From UMGS1312 sp964631595 (GTDB lineage Bacteria; Bacillota; Clostridia; Oscillospirales; CAG-272): a stretch of 51,004 nucleotides of DNA. The notes below the pieces were generated by a model, which saw only the letters and a program-made list of their open reading frames with translations, searched no databases and was not told the origin of the DNA. The stretch spans positions 1-51,004 of the forward strand of contig CAZVXL010000013.1 in the NCBI GenBank assembly GCA_964631595.1. Reading direction: 5' to 3'. The position numbers and the translations under genes are program-made. Of the stretch, positions 7,518-15,931 are shown piece after piece (the stretch's first letter is position 1; every line of letters starts with the position of its first letter).

Positions 7518-8279
7518 TCAAAGCTCCGCCTCATCGCCGCACATGAGCAGATATTTAAGCTCTGGATATTCCGAAAATGCGGCGCGTATGTTTTCCGGCG
7601 TCTCGCCGTTTTGCTCATACAGATCCCAGTGGCACGGCACCGTACACCCGATCTCGGCATCATGAGCAAGCTGTGCCGCCTCGGTGACGTTCATATTTCC
7701 GATGCAGTTCATCGCGTGCCGCCTCTCGTCCCTGCCGTTTACGGGAAGCATCGCGATATCGACACCGCATATCCTGTCGCATAGCCCATCATAAACGCAG
7801 GTGTCTCCGCCGTGGTAGATCCTCCTGCCGTCCATATCAATTATAAAGCCAAGCTCCGCATACCCGCCCTCATCGCACGGGTGAAGTTCCTCATGCGCGG
7901 CGGGAATGGGCGTTACGGTCAGCCCGTCGGAAAAGGTGAGCGGGGTGTCGCACTCAAGGGGAATTATGCGCTCTCTCGGAATACCGATCTCCGTAAGTCG
8001 CTCGACGGCAAATGCCGCCGATGCCGCAAAGCGACACGTCGGAGATGCCGCGCACAGCCTTGTGAGCGTCTCCGGATCGACGTGATCCAGATGATCGTGA
8101 CTGAGGAGCACAAGCCCCGCCCCCGTCAGCTCCTCCGCCCTTATCGGCGGTGCGTATTTGCGTATCCATGTATCTCCGTCATCTACCGAATAAGACAGGT
8201 ACGGGTCTGTCACCACGACGTTTACGCCGTCGGAGATGACAAAGCCGGCTTGACCGAGATGCTTTATATGTATGCTCAT
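7518..8279 (-). CDS. MBL-fold metal-dependent hydrolase (UlaG-like)
   Basis: A 253-residue metallo-beta-lactamase-fold protein. The metal motif HDHLDH (61-66) gives H61, H63, D65 and H66; YHGGDT and a late CHWD supply further ligands. The overall pattern (IKHLGQAGFVI at the start, TDPYLS, MLPVNG) matches the UlaG/UPF0173 group rather than beta-lactamases or glyoxalases. Substrate is unknown; UlaG itself opens a sugar-acid lactone phosphate. The ATG at 8279 is chosen because GTGAGGT lies just upstream and homology begins here, although the frame continues upstream. It is transcribed alone from the promoter at 8312-8340. Confidence 0.85.
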   Translation of the reverse strand: MSIHIKHLGQAGFVISDGVNVVVTDPYLSYSVDDGDTWIRKYAPPIRAEELTGAGLVLLSHDHLDHVDPETLTRLCAASPTCRFAASAAFAVERLTEIGIPRERIIPLECDTPLTFSDGLTVTPIPAAHEELHPCDEGGYAELGFIIDMDGRRIYHGGDTCVYDGLCDRICGVDIAMLPVNGRDERRHAMNCIGNMNVTEAAQLAHDAEIGCTVPCHWDLYEQNGETPENIRAAFSEYPELKYLLMCGDEAEL

Positions 8280-8311
8280 TTTATACCTCACTAAAAAAGC
8301 CGTCTGACTAC

Positions 8312-8340
8312 AGTATACCACAACAGTCCCCGCTTCGCAA
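8312..8340 (-). promoter_or_regulatory. Sigma-A promoter of the MBL-fold hydrolase
   Basis: On the minus strand TTGCGA (8335-8340) and TATACT (8312-8317) are 17 bases apart, with TGG just before the -10 (extended -10). The start codon is about 33 bases downstream of the -10. Confidence 0.6.
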
Positions 8341-8404
8341 GCGATATCGTTATAAATACCACAATGGCGCGGGCAATACGTGATTATTTCGGCAATAATG
8401 AGCC

Positions 8405-8433
8405 TTGACATTTTGCCGCTCGGCACATATAAT
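8405..8433 (+). promoter_or_regulatory. Consensus sigma-A promoter of aspartate kinase
   Basis: TTGACA (8405-8410) and TATAAT (8428-8433) are separated by exactly 17 bases. The leader to the ATG at 8493 is about 50 bases, too short for a lysine riboswitch, and none is seen. Confidence 0.85.
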
Positions 8434-8492
8434 ATTATAATGTAGTCCTGTATTCTTATCAGGCCCATGAAAACCGAAAGGAATTATTATAT

Positions 8493-9827
8493 ATGTCTGA
8501 CAGTCGCAGCTCCATGCTGAAGGTAGTCAAGTTCGGCGGAAGCTCCCTTGCCGATGCCGAGCATTTTCTTCAGGTCAAGTCGATCATCGAAGCCGAGGAG
8601 GGTCGCCGTTACGTAGTCCCCTCCGCTCCCGGAAAGAGATATCCCGAGGACGAAAAGGTGACCGATATGCTCTATGAGTGCTATCGCCTTGCCGATGCCG
8701 AGGAGGATATCACTCCCGTATTCGACAAGATCCGCGAAAGATATCAGCAGATCGTTGACGGTCTCGGCATCGAGATAGATCTCGATACCGAATTCGCAAC
8801 CATCAAGTGGGCGATCTGCCACCATGCCGGACGCGATTACGCCGCAAGCCGCGGTGAGTATCTCAGCGGAATCATCCTCTCAAAGCTTCTCGGATACCAT
8901 TTTCTCGATGCGGCACGCATCATTAAGTTCACCAACAGCGGCAATTTCGATTCCGAAATAACGAACGATCTTGTGGGCTCGGCGCTCGGTCGCCACTATC
9001 ACGCCGTTATCCCCGGCTTTTACGGCTCCATGCCCAACGGCACCGTCAAGACCTTCTCTCGCGGTGGCTCCGATGTCACCGGCTCCATCGTGGCAAGAGC
9101 CTGTGCCGCAGATCTCTATGAGAACTGGACCGACGTATCCGGCTTCATGATGGCAGATCCGCGCATCGTAAAGGATCCCGCCGCCATTGACGTTATCACC
9201 TACCGTGAGCTTCGTGAGCTGTCCTACATGGGTGCAGGTGTGCTCCACGAGGATGCGATATTCCCCGTGCGCTTTGCCGGTATTCCGATCAACATAAAGA
9301 ACACCAACCGTCCCGAGGACGTCGGAACAATGATAGTTGCCGAGGCAAAGGACAAAGCCGAGGCACACACCATAACCGGTATTGCCGGAAAGAAGGGCTT
9401 CTCGTACATCGCCATTGAAAAGGATATGATGAACGCCGAGGTCGGCTTCGGAAGGCGCGTTCTCGCAGTGCTTGAGCATGAGGGCATCTGCTTTGAGCAT
9501 CTCCCCTCCGGCATCGACACGATGTGTGTCGTCGTAGCCACCGCCGAGATCGCCGACAAAAAGCAAAAGCTTATCGATGCGATAATATCCGAGGTATCCC
9601 CCGATACCATCTCGGTCGAGGACGGGCTTGCGCTTCTCGCAGTCGTTGGACGCGGTATGATCAAAGCCACCGGCTCCGCCGCAAAGGTATTCACCGCGCT
9701 TGCAAGCGCCGGCATCAACGTCCGCATGATAGATCAGGGCTCCTCCGAGCTCAACATCATCATCGGCATTGACGAATCCGATTACGAGCGCGCACTCAAC
9801 GCCATTTACGATGAATTTATGAAATAA
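8493..9827 (+). CDS. lysC: Aspartate kinase
   Basis: A 444-residue monofunctional aspartokinase that phosphorylates L-aspartate, the first step to lysine, threonine, methionine and diaminopimelate. The kinase domain opens with KFGGSS (13-18) and has FSRGGSDVTGS and the WTDVSGFMMADPRIV segment; the end, from about residue 300, holds two ACT domains (GKKGFSYIAIEKDMMN and SAGINVRMIDQGSSELNI) that bind the feedback amino acid. It stands alone between its own promoter and a terminator. GAAAGG lies about 11 bases before ATG 8493; ATG 8514 is a possible later start. Confidence 0.95.
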   Translation: MSDSRSSMLKVVKFGGSSLADAEHFLQVKSIIEAEEGRRYVVPSAPGKRYPEDEKVTDMLYECYRLADAEEDITPVFDKIRERYQQIVDGLGIEIDLDTEFATIKWAICHHAGRDYAASRGEYLSGIILSKLLGYHFLDAARIIKFTNSGNFDSEITNDLVGSALGRHYHAVIPGFYGSMPNGTVKTFSRGGSDVTGSIVARACAADLYENWTDVSGFMMADPRIVKDPAAIDVITYRELRELSYMGAGVLHEDAIFPVRFAGIPINIKNTNRPEDVGTMIVAEAKDKAEAHTITGIAGKKGFSYIAIEKDMMNAEVGFGRRVLAVLEHEGICFEHLPSGIDTMCVVVATAEIADKKQKLIDAIISEVSPDTISVEDGLALLAVVGRGMIKATGSAAKVFTALASAGINVRMIDQGSSELNIIIGIDESDYERALNAIYDEFMK

Positions 9828-9830
9828 AGA

Positions 9831-9854
9831 AATACCCGCCTTACGGCGGGTATT
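9831..9854 (+). terminator. Terminator after lysC
   Basis: A perfect 10-base stem AATACCCGCC / GGCGGGTATT with a TTAC loop lies 4 bases after the stop. Its A/T-rich ends could serve the converging HIT gene as well. Confidence 0.85.
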
Positions 9855-9872
9855 ATCATAGCACCGCGGGCT

Positions 9873-10235
9873 TTACACCTCGGGCTTCGGCTCGGTGTTG
9901 TAGATGTGAAGCGGCAGCTTCGCTCCGCCGAGCAAGTGGAAATGAAGGTGCATCACGCTTTGACCGCCGTCCTCACCGCAATTATTGATAATACGGTAAC
10001 CGTTCGTGAGTCCGCAAAGTCTTGCGATCTCCGGAATCTTCTCGAAGATATGCGCCACGGCGCCGCTGTTCTCCTCTGTAACGGCATTCGCACAGCAGAT
10101 GTGCAGCTTGGGTATTATCAGCACGTGAACGGGCGTCTCGGGAGCGATATCCTTAAACGCATATATCTCATCATCCTCGTACACCTTTTCCGACGGGACC
10201 TCTCCCGCGATTATCTTGCAAAATAAGCAATCCAT
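9873..10235 (-). CDS. HIT family nucleotide-binding protein (HINT-like)
   Basis: A 120-residue histidine-triad protein. The defining H96-L-H98-F-H100 motif near the C-terminus makes the nucleotidyl intermediate when AMP esters or phosphoramidates are cleaved. The N-terminal DCLFCKIIAGEVPS with a CX2C pair is typical of the HINT branch. Length is normal. The true in vivo substrate of bacterial HINT proteins is unsettled. It converges with lysC and is divergent from the FkbM gene across an 80-base gap. Confidence 0.92.
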   Translation of the reverse strand: MDCLFCKIIAGEVPSEKVYEDDEIYAFKDIAPETPVHVLIIPKLHICCANAVTEENSGAVAHIFEKIPEIARLCGLTNGYRIINNCGEDGGQSVMHLHFHLLGGAKLPLHIYNTEPKPEV

Positions 10236-10315
10236 TTTTTCTGTCCTTTCCGGAGTTTTGTTTTGGGTATTATTAGTTTATCACAATTTCAGGCATAAAT
10301 CAATAGGAGCGACAA

Positions 10316-11404
10316 ATGTACAGAAGCTTTTGGCATGAGCTTGCCGACAAGCGCAAGCCCGTTTTTATATACGGCACGGGAAACGGAGCTGACAAAATAA
10401 TGGATATTCTCGCCGCCCTTGGAGTTCCCGTTGCGGGGGTATTCGCAAGCGACGGCTTTGTACGAAGCCGTGAATTTCGCGGCTTTGGGGTATGCTCATA
10501 CAGCGATATCCGCGAAGGGTACGGCGATGATATAGTGATCCTCGCCGCCTTCGGCTCTGCTCTTCCCGAGGTGCTCGATTTTTTAAGGCTGCTCGATGAG
10601 CGTCATGAGCTCTACATTCCCGAGGTGCCGCTGTTCTGCGACGATCTTCTCACCGAGCTGTTCGACGATACCTACTATGCGGCTCATCTCGATGAGATCG
10701 AGGAAGCAAAGGCTATGCTTTCCGACAGCGAATCGGTACTGCTCTACTCCGAGATGATAGCTCACAGGCTCACCGGACGGCTCGACCTTCTCATGCGTAC
10801 CCAAGCTCCTGCGGAATCGGTAGCATCGCTCCTTCGCTGTAACGACATTCATTACGCCATCGACGGCGGTGCCTTCAAGGGCGACACAGCGGCGATGTTC
10901 TGCGACGTATTCCCGAGACTCAAGCGGCTTATAGCCGTTGAGCCGGACAAGCGGAGCTTCCGTCGGCTTGAGGAAATGGCATCAGCTCGCGGAGACGGGA
11001 TCATCTACCCGATCAATGCCATGCTCGACCAATCCTCGGGAGAAAGAAGCTTTTCGTCCTCGGGCAGTCGCGGCTCGGCATCGGGCTCCGCTGTCGGACA
11101 GCTCAAAAGATCAAAGGAAATAACGGTAAGCGCCGTAAGTGTTGACAGCCTTCTGAGTGAGCTTCCGTCCGGCAGACTTGATTTTCTGAAGCTCGATACC
11201 GAGGGCTTTGAGCTGCCCGCGCTCAAGGGCGCCTCCGAAGCGCTGGCAATGCAGCCTGCGCTGTCAGTTTCGCTTTATCACAGAAGCTCCGACATATTCC
11301 GTATTCCGCTGTATCTGAAAAGCCTCTACCCCTCGGCAAGCTTTTATCTTCGCCGCGACAAATGCGTTCCCGAATGGGATCTGACTCTTTATGTGACAAA
11401 ATAA
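10316..11404 (+). CDS. FkbM family methyltransferase
   Basis: A 362-residue protein in two parts. Residues about 15-110 resemble a Rossmann-like nucleotide-binding domain (FIYGTGNGADKI, then VVxSYxDI-type strands) seen fused to sugar-modifying enzymes. Residues about 180-362 are an SAM-dependent FkbM methyltransferase: AIDGGAFKGDT (181-191), AVEP (207-210) and LKLDTEGFELPALKGA (291-306). A Ser-rich loop at about 239-262 interrupts the domain. FkbM proteins O-methylate sugars, polyketides or other polar groups; the target here is unknown. AGGAG precedes the ATG. It is a single gene ended by the hairpin at 11408-11442. Confidence 0.85.
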   Translation: MYRSFWHELADKRKPVFIYGTGNGADKIMDILAALGVPVAGVFASDGFVRSREFRGFGVCSYSDIREGYGDDIVILAAFGSALPEVLDFLRLLDERHELYIPEVPLFCDDLLTELFDDTYYAAHLDEIEEAKAMLSDSESVLLYSEMIAHRLTGRLDLLMRTQAPAESVASLLRCNDIHYAIDGGAFKGDTAAMFCDVFPRLKRLIAVEPDKRSFRRLEEMASARGDGIIYPINAMLDQSSGERSFSSSGSRGSASGSAVGQLKRSKEITVSAVSVDSLLSELPSGRLDFLKLDTEGFELPALKGASEALAMQPALSVSLYHRSSDIFRIPLYLKSLYPSASFYLRRDKCVPEWDLTLYVTK

Positions 11405-11407
11405 TAG

Positions 11408-11442
11408 AAAATACTCGGTGTCCCGAAGACACCGAGTATTTT
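11408..11442. terminator. Bidirectional terminator
   Basis: A 15-base perfect stem (11408-11422 with 11428-11442) with a CCGAA loop and A/T-rich flanks on both sides. It ends the FkbM gene and overlaps the stop of the converging nif3-type gene. Confidence 0.88.
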
Positions 11443-12206
11443 TATACGTATGACTGTGTGGGTCGCTCGTATACATCCGCCTCAGCCCCCGCGATATCCG
11501 CGACAAGCTGTGCCAGACGGCGGCACACGGGAAATTCCGTATGATAATGCCCTGCCTCGATCACGGTGATACCCATTTCGGAGAAATTCAATGCCGCATT
11601 GTACGGCACCTCTCCGGTGACGATGGCATCGGCTCCCGCCGTCAATGCCGGCACCGCAAAATCCTTTCCGGCACCGCCGAGCACGGCAACTCTTTTGATA
11701 ATGCCGTCCCCCGTATACCGCACTGCGGGCGCGCCGAGAGCCTTCTTTACGTATTCCGCAAAGCTTCGCGCATCGGTCGGGCTCGGCAGTGTACCGATCC
11801 TGCCCGCCGTTCTCATCTCATCATCTCCGAAGGTCTCCGTATCGGCAAGTCCGAGCGCCGCCGCAAGACAATCGTTGACACCGTTTAAGCCCGCATCAAG
11901 CCTTGTGTGATACGACGCGGCGGACACGCCTGCGGTAAGCAGAGCGATTATATGCCGTCCGTCGGTATTCGACGGCACGACATCCCCCGCCCCGCCGAAT
12001 ATCATGGGGTGATGAGTCAAAAGCATATCGTAGCCGCCCTTAACGGCGCAATCTATCTCGTCTTTTCCCGCATCAAGCGCGACGAGCACGCGCTTTAGCT
12101 CTCGCTCGGGATCCGCACAGCACTGAAGCCCGTCGGTATCCCACGATGCCGACAGAGTGCGCGGATACAGCTTATCCGCCTCTGCCGCAAATTCACGTAT
12201 CTTCAA
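11442..12206 (-). CDS. Nif3-like dinuclear metal centre protein
   Basis: A 254-residue Nif3/YqfO-family protein (DUF34). Metal ligands are visible as LTHHP (H65, H66), YHTRLDA (H100, D104) and a late HYHTEF. Members form hexameric rings with a two-metal site; a role in GTP cyclohydrolase-like chemistry or metal insertion has been proposed, but function is unsettled. In Firmicutes the gene usually follows trmK, and here its start overlaps the trmK end by 14 bases. Confidence 0.92.
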   Translation of the reverse strand: MKIREFAAEADKLYPRTLSASWDTDGLQCCADPERELKRVLVALDAGKDEIDCAVKGGYDMLLTHHPMIFGGAGDVVPSNTDGRHIIALLTAGVSAASYHTRLDAGLNGVNDCLAAALGLADTETFGDDEMRTAGRIGTLPSPTDARSFAEYVKKALGAPAVRYTGDGIIKRVAVLGGAGKDFAVPALTAGADAIVTGEVPYNAALNFSEMGITVIEAGHYHTEFPVCRRLAQLVADIAGAEADVYERPTQSYV

Positions 12207-12921
12207 CCGTGATCCCCTCCCTTTCGGCTATTGAAGCAAGCTCGGCAATTATCGCCCTCTCCTCGGTCGGAGCTATATTTCCGAGAAGCTTGCCTCTGTA
12301 TATCCTTTTGTATTTGTGAAGCTGCAAACGAAGATATTCCTCGAAGTTTTTCTGCTCTCTGCCGCGCTCGATGCTCCTCGCCCCGATAATATGCTCCGTA
12401 CGGGACAGCTCCCGCACCTCGCCGTCATAGCGCGCAAGCATAACGCGGTACAGCTTGCCCGCAGCAAGCGCAATGCGCTCGTCGCATATCTCATATCCCG
12501 CGCCCGCCAAAAAGCGCGACAGCTCCTCGGCAGATGTCATCGGCTGAAGGATCAGCGGTATTTTCTTATCCCGAAGCAGGTCGCAATCGGATACGATCCT
12601 CGCGATAAGCTCACCGCCCATTCCGCAGACCGAAACGGCGGTATATTCCTCAAGGCTCGGTATATCTCTCAGCCCGTCCGCCAAGCAAAAGCGCATCTTA
12701 TCCGCGACACCGTATCTTTCGGCGGTCTCCACCGCCTTCGAAAGAGGTGCCGAGTTGATATCCGATGCTCCCGCAAGCGGTATTTTTCCATCAAGCAGCA
12801 GCTTTACCGGCAGATAGCCGTGATCTGTTCCGACATCAAGCAAAACAGCTCCGCTCGGCACAAGCTCCGCCGCCGCGGAAAGTCTTTCGTCAAGAATAAG
12901 TCTCTCCCTCATCATAAGCAT
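12193..12921 (-). CDS. trmK: tRNA (adenine(22)-N(1))-methyltransferase
   Basis: A 242-residue SAM-dependent enzyme that methylates N1 of A22 in tRNA. The SAM motif LLDVGTDHGYLP (27-38) is diagnostic of TrmK, followed by ASDINSAPLSKA, VCGMGGELIARI and LILQPM. The C-terminal part is the family's helical coiled region. The start is uncertain among ATG codons at 12921, 12915 and 12912: none has a ribosome site, because a terminator hairpin and its T-run end three bases before the first ATG. It is translated together with the Nif3-like gene. Confidence 0.93.
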   Translation of the reverse strand: MLMMRERLILDERLSAAAELVPSGAVLLDVGTDHGYLPVKLLLDGKIPLAGASDINSAPLSKAVETAERYGVADKMRFCLADGLRDIPSLEEYTAVSVCGMGGELIARIVSDCDLLRDKKIPLILQPMTSAEELSRFLAGAGYEICDERIALAAGKLYRVMLARYDGEVRELSRTEHIIGARSIERGREQKNFEEYLRLQLHKYKRIYRGKLLGNIAPTEERAIIAELASIAEREGITVEDT

Positions 12922-12923
12922 CT

Positions 12924-12952
12924 AAAAAAAGAAGCGGCACAAACGCCGCTTC
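12924..12952 (-). terminator. Terminator between DUF1858 and trmK
   Basis: Read on the minus strand: an 8-base stem GAAGCGGC / GCCGCTTC (12931-12938 with 12945-12952), six-base loop, then seven Ts. It lies directly against the trmK start, leaving no room for a promoter between. Confidence 0.85.
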
Positions 12953-12962
12953 CCTTTATTCC

Positions 12963-13163
12963 TTATTTCGATTCAAGAAAGGCGTTGATCTTGGAAACAA
13001 GCTCATCCGCGTCTGTTCCGTGTACCTCGCAGGCTGCCTCGATAGACTCACCTCTCGATGCGGGGCATCCGAGGCAGTGCATACCGATCTCAAGGAAGAA
13101 CTGAGCTGTCTCTATATCAAAATCCAAAACATCTCCGATAATCGAATCCTTTGTTACCTTCAT
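12963..13163 (-). CDS. DUF1858 domain protein
   Basis: A complete 66-residue protein of the DUF1858 family. The pattern GMHCLGCPASRGESIEAAC has the family's CX2C pair and third cysteine, which in the wider family often marks a redox or metal site. The rest is a small helical bundle. Function is unknown; members often occur as free-standing small proteins or fused to hybrid-cluster and nitroreductase-like partners. It follows murA by 43 bases and is followed by a terminator. Confidence 0.9.
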   Translation of the reverse strand: MKVTKDSIIGDVLDFDIETAQFFLEIGMHCLGCPASRGESIEAACEVHGTDADELVSKINAFLESK

Positions 13164-13206
13164 TTTTATCTCTCCTTATTTTTTCAGCCCGTGGGCTTTC
13201 TTTGCA

Positions 13207-14499
13207 TTAATTTGCGTGCTTGAGCTGTGCTCCGTCGGGCACCGTTATACGCCTTATATCGGCTCCGAGTCCCGACAGCTTACCGACGATATCGTCATAT
13301 CCGCGCTCGATGCGGTATATCTCCGATATTTCCGTTTCGCCCTTGGCGATAAGCCCCGCGATTATCATCGCGACACCGGCTCTCAGGTCAAGTGCCTTGA
13401 CGGGCGCTCCCGTAAGCTCGGTACCGCCGGTAATAACGGCGCGTCGCGTATCCACCTTGATCTGCGCGCCCATGCGCGTCAGCTCATCTACGTAGCGGAA
13501 ACGATTTTCGTATATTCCCTCCGACACAAAGCTGACTCCGCTTGCCTGACTGAGCAGTACGCTCATCTGCGGGTGCATATCCGTCGGGAAGCCGGGATAC
13601 GGCAGTGTCTTCACGTTTGTGGATCTGATCCTGCAATCGGTCGCATCGACTCTTACGGAATCGTCGTACTCGTCGATGGTAATACCGATCTCCTCAAGCT
13701 TCGCGGACAGAGACTCAAGATGCTTGGGAATGACGTTTTTCACGGTCACGGCACCCTTGGTTGCCGCCGCGGCGATCATAAAGGTTCCCGCCTCGATCAT
13801 ATCGGGAATGATCGCGTAGCTGCATCCGTGAAGTTCCTTGACTCCGCGCACCTTTATCATATCCGTACCTGCACCGCTTATTCTCGCACCGCAGGTATTG
13901 AGGAAGTTCGCAAGGTCTACCACGTGGGGCTCCCTTGCCGCATTGTCGATTATCGTAATGCCGTCGGAGAGCACCGAGGCAAGCATGATATTCATGGTTC
14001 CGCCGACAGTGACCATATCGAAGAAGATATTCGCACCGCCGCGCTTGCCCTCTCTTGTGATCTCGACAAATCCACCCTCGGTGGTCACGCTTCCGCCGAG
14101 CGCCTCAAAGCCCTTGATATGCTGATCTATCGGGCGCACGCCGAAATCACAGCCTCCAGGAAGTCCCACCTTAGTATAACCGAATCTGCCGAATTCAGCC
14201 CCGAGCAGATAATATGATGCTCGCATTTGGCGCACAAGCTCATACGAGGACGTGCCCGCCTTTACGTCGGTGCAGTCTATTTCGACTGTATCGCGTCTGA
14301 CAGTCCGTATTCTCGCGCCCATATCCCTGAGGATATCAAGAGAAAATGCCACATCCCTTACATTTGGAATATTTTCAATTATACATTTGTCCCGAACAAG
14401 AACACAGGCGAAAATTATAGGCAGGGCGGCGTTTTTCATACCGCTTATATCCACGCTGCCGAATAGTGGTGTACCGCCTCTAACAACGATTTTATCCAT
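13207..14499 (-). CDS. murA: UDP-N-acetylglucosamine 1-carboxyvinyltransferase
   Basis: A 430-residue EPSP-synthase-fold enzyme that transfers enolpyruvate from PEP to UDP-GlcNAc, the first committed step of peptidoglycan synthesis. The substrate-binding K22-N23 lies in GMKNAALP, and the active-site loop is GGCDFGVRPID with the reactive cysteine at C117; the cysteine form is normally sensitive to fosfomycin. The start at 14499 has GGAG six bases upstream; an in-frame ATG at 14511 has no ribosome site. It heads a short unit with the DUF1858 gene. Confidence 0.95.
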   Translation of the reverse strand: MDKIVVRGGTPLFGSVDISGMKNAALPIIFACVLVRDKCIIENIPNVRDVAFSLDILRDMGARIRTVRRDTVEIDCTDVKAGTSSYELVRQMRASYYLLGAEFGRFGYTKVGLPGGCDFGVRPIDQHIKGFEALGGSVTTEGGFVEITREGKRGGANIFFDMVTVGGTMNIMLASVLSDGITIIDNAAREPHVVDLANFLNTCGARISGAGTDMIKVRGVKELHGCSYAIIPDMIEAGTFMIAAAATKGAVTVKNVIPKHLESLSAKLEEIGITIDEYDDSVRVDATDCRIRSTNVKTLPYPGFPTDMHPQMSVLLSQASGVSFVSEGIYENRFRYVDELTRMGAQIKVDTRRAVITGGTELTGAPVKALDLRAGVAMIIAGLIAKGETEISEIYRIERGYDDIVGKLSGLGADIRRITVPDGAQLKHAN

Positions 14500-14797
14500 A
14501 ATATTCTCCATACCGCAATGCGGCTAACCCTTGTGATTGTGTTGCGGCAGACATTCGATGCACAGTCTGCCCTTATATATAAACAAAAAAAGATGATATC
14601 GGTGATCCATAGGCATAAAAACACAGCTTATACCTGTATCTTTAATATTATAGCATTGAATGTCGGAAAAATAAAGTCTTTTTTCCTGAATTTTCACCGA
14701 ATTAACAGTTATGGGCAACTTGTCTATATAATTATTCTCAACATCACGAATAATTAGCACATTTATCACGAATCCGAATATGTAGTTTTTATCTCTG
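14500..14797. other. A/T-rich intergenic region upstream of murA
   Basis: About 300 bases, clearly more A/T-rich than the genes around it. On the minus strand TATAAT at 14647-14652 is a good -10 for murA, but no strong -35 is seen at 16-18 bases. The open frame here looks non-coding. No conserved RNA structure was recognised. Confidence 0.5.
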
Positions 14798-15931
14798 CTA
14801 ATAATATATGTTATCCGCATCGCCGTTGACACCGTTCCGCTCACCGAGAAGATACAGCGTCGCGGTATCCACCACCATTCCGTAGCTCCGTGAATCCTCG
14901 CCGCTCATGACGGTCAGATACGTATCGTTCACGGCGCCCGAAACAGTTGCCGCAGGATTGTCCCTGTACTTATCAAAGAAATCGCCGTATGCGACAAGCT
15001 CACTCCGCACACCCTTATCAAGCGCATTATAGGTCTCCCGATACAGCTCGGGATCTGCGCTGTACAACGCGGAGGACATATACTGATACATATTCAGATA
15101 CCCGCTGTATCTGACATACGGATCCTTTGAGCCTACGCAGGCGACGAACGCGACGAAATTCGCCTCGTTCTCACGCGATATACCGCGCTGATGAGAGAGC
15201 TCATGCGCGGCGGTATACGGGATCACGAAATCCGGAAAATTTATATTGACGTTCGCCTCACCGGTGAAGAAGGTGTACACACCGGAGATATGCGTATATG
15301 TCATGGGCTCGCTCAATATCACCGGCTTTATCCGACTTCCGAGACGTGTCGGACAGCCGTACGTCTCCGAGAGTGAATCAAGCTCCTCAACAAGCAGCCT
15401 GCTCATTTCGGTATAATCAAAGCCCATCGACGTTTGAAGGAGTCCCCTGCCCTCAAGCTCGCCGTAGGCGGCGTTTGCCCCATCGACAGTGGCAAGCGTT
15501 GCGTCGTAAAGCTCATTCACCGTGATATCTCTGTCCTCAATACCGAAATACTCACCTATACTGCGCGTATAGAAGCCCGAGGCAAAGGTGAGCACAAAGA
15601 GCACATATACTGCGGCGATGAGAGCCGCAAGCGATGATATCAGCCGCACGGAGGGCTCGGTTCTGCCGCCCGTGCCGACAGCAAGCACTATCACCCACAC
15701 AAGGGCAAGCGGGGACATGATGAGCGCCGCCTCCGCCACCGAAACGGGAAGCGGATCGGTCACAAATGCAAGAGCGCCACGCAGGGCTGCGCCGACAGTC
15801 CTCCCGTATAGCTCGGCAAAGCTCGGGAAGTGCGCGAAGGAGATATGCAGGACGACAGCGATGACAAGCGCCGAGAAGATTATCCGACACATCCTCGGAA
15901 CATATCTCAGGACGGAAAATATCCTTTTCAC
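14798..15931 (-). CDS. DUF3810 membrane protein, putative zinc metallopeptidase
   Basis: A 377-residue protein of the DUF3810 family. Three hydrophobic segments occupy about residues 17-33, 64-85 and 99-118. The long outer or cytoplasmic part holds HELSHQRG (H243, E244, H247) followed by ENEAN, an HExxH plus glutamate pattern of gluzincin-type peptidases. Substrate is unknown. The start codon is GTG at 15929-15931 and overlaps the upstream gene's TGA by four bases, so it is the last gene of the upp-to-DUF3810 run. Confidence 0.85.
   Translation of the reverse strand: MKRIFSVLRYVPRMCRIIFSALVIAVVLHISFAHFPSFAELYGRTVGAALRGALAFVTDPLPVSVAEAALIMSPLALVWVIVLAVGTGGRTEPSVRLISSLAALIAAVYVLFVLTFASGFYTRSIGEYFGIEDRDITVNELYDATLATVDGANAAYGELEGRGLLQTSMGFDYTEMSRLLVEELDSLSETYGCPTRLGSRIKPVILSEPMTYTHISGVYTFFTGEANVNINFPDFVIPYTAAHELSHQRGISRENEANFVAFVACVGSKDPYVRYSGYLNMYQYMSSALYSADPELYRETYNALDKGVRSELVAYGDFFDKYRDNPAATVSGAVNDTYLTVMSGEDSRSYGMVVDTATLYLLGERNGVNGDADNIYY

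Noticed and set aside
8434..8492. Lysine riboswitch before aspartate kinase
   Set aside because: A leader of about 55 bases is far too short, and no conserved lysine-box elements are present.
13216..14217. Long plus-strand frame over murA
   Set aside because: It is a shadow of murA caused by codon bias; Arg/His/Ser-rich with no recognisable motif.
14524..14844. A 106-codon minus-strand open frame
   Set aside because: It starts inside the DUF3810 gene, is A/T-rich with no ribosome site, and covers the likely murA promoter.
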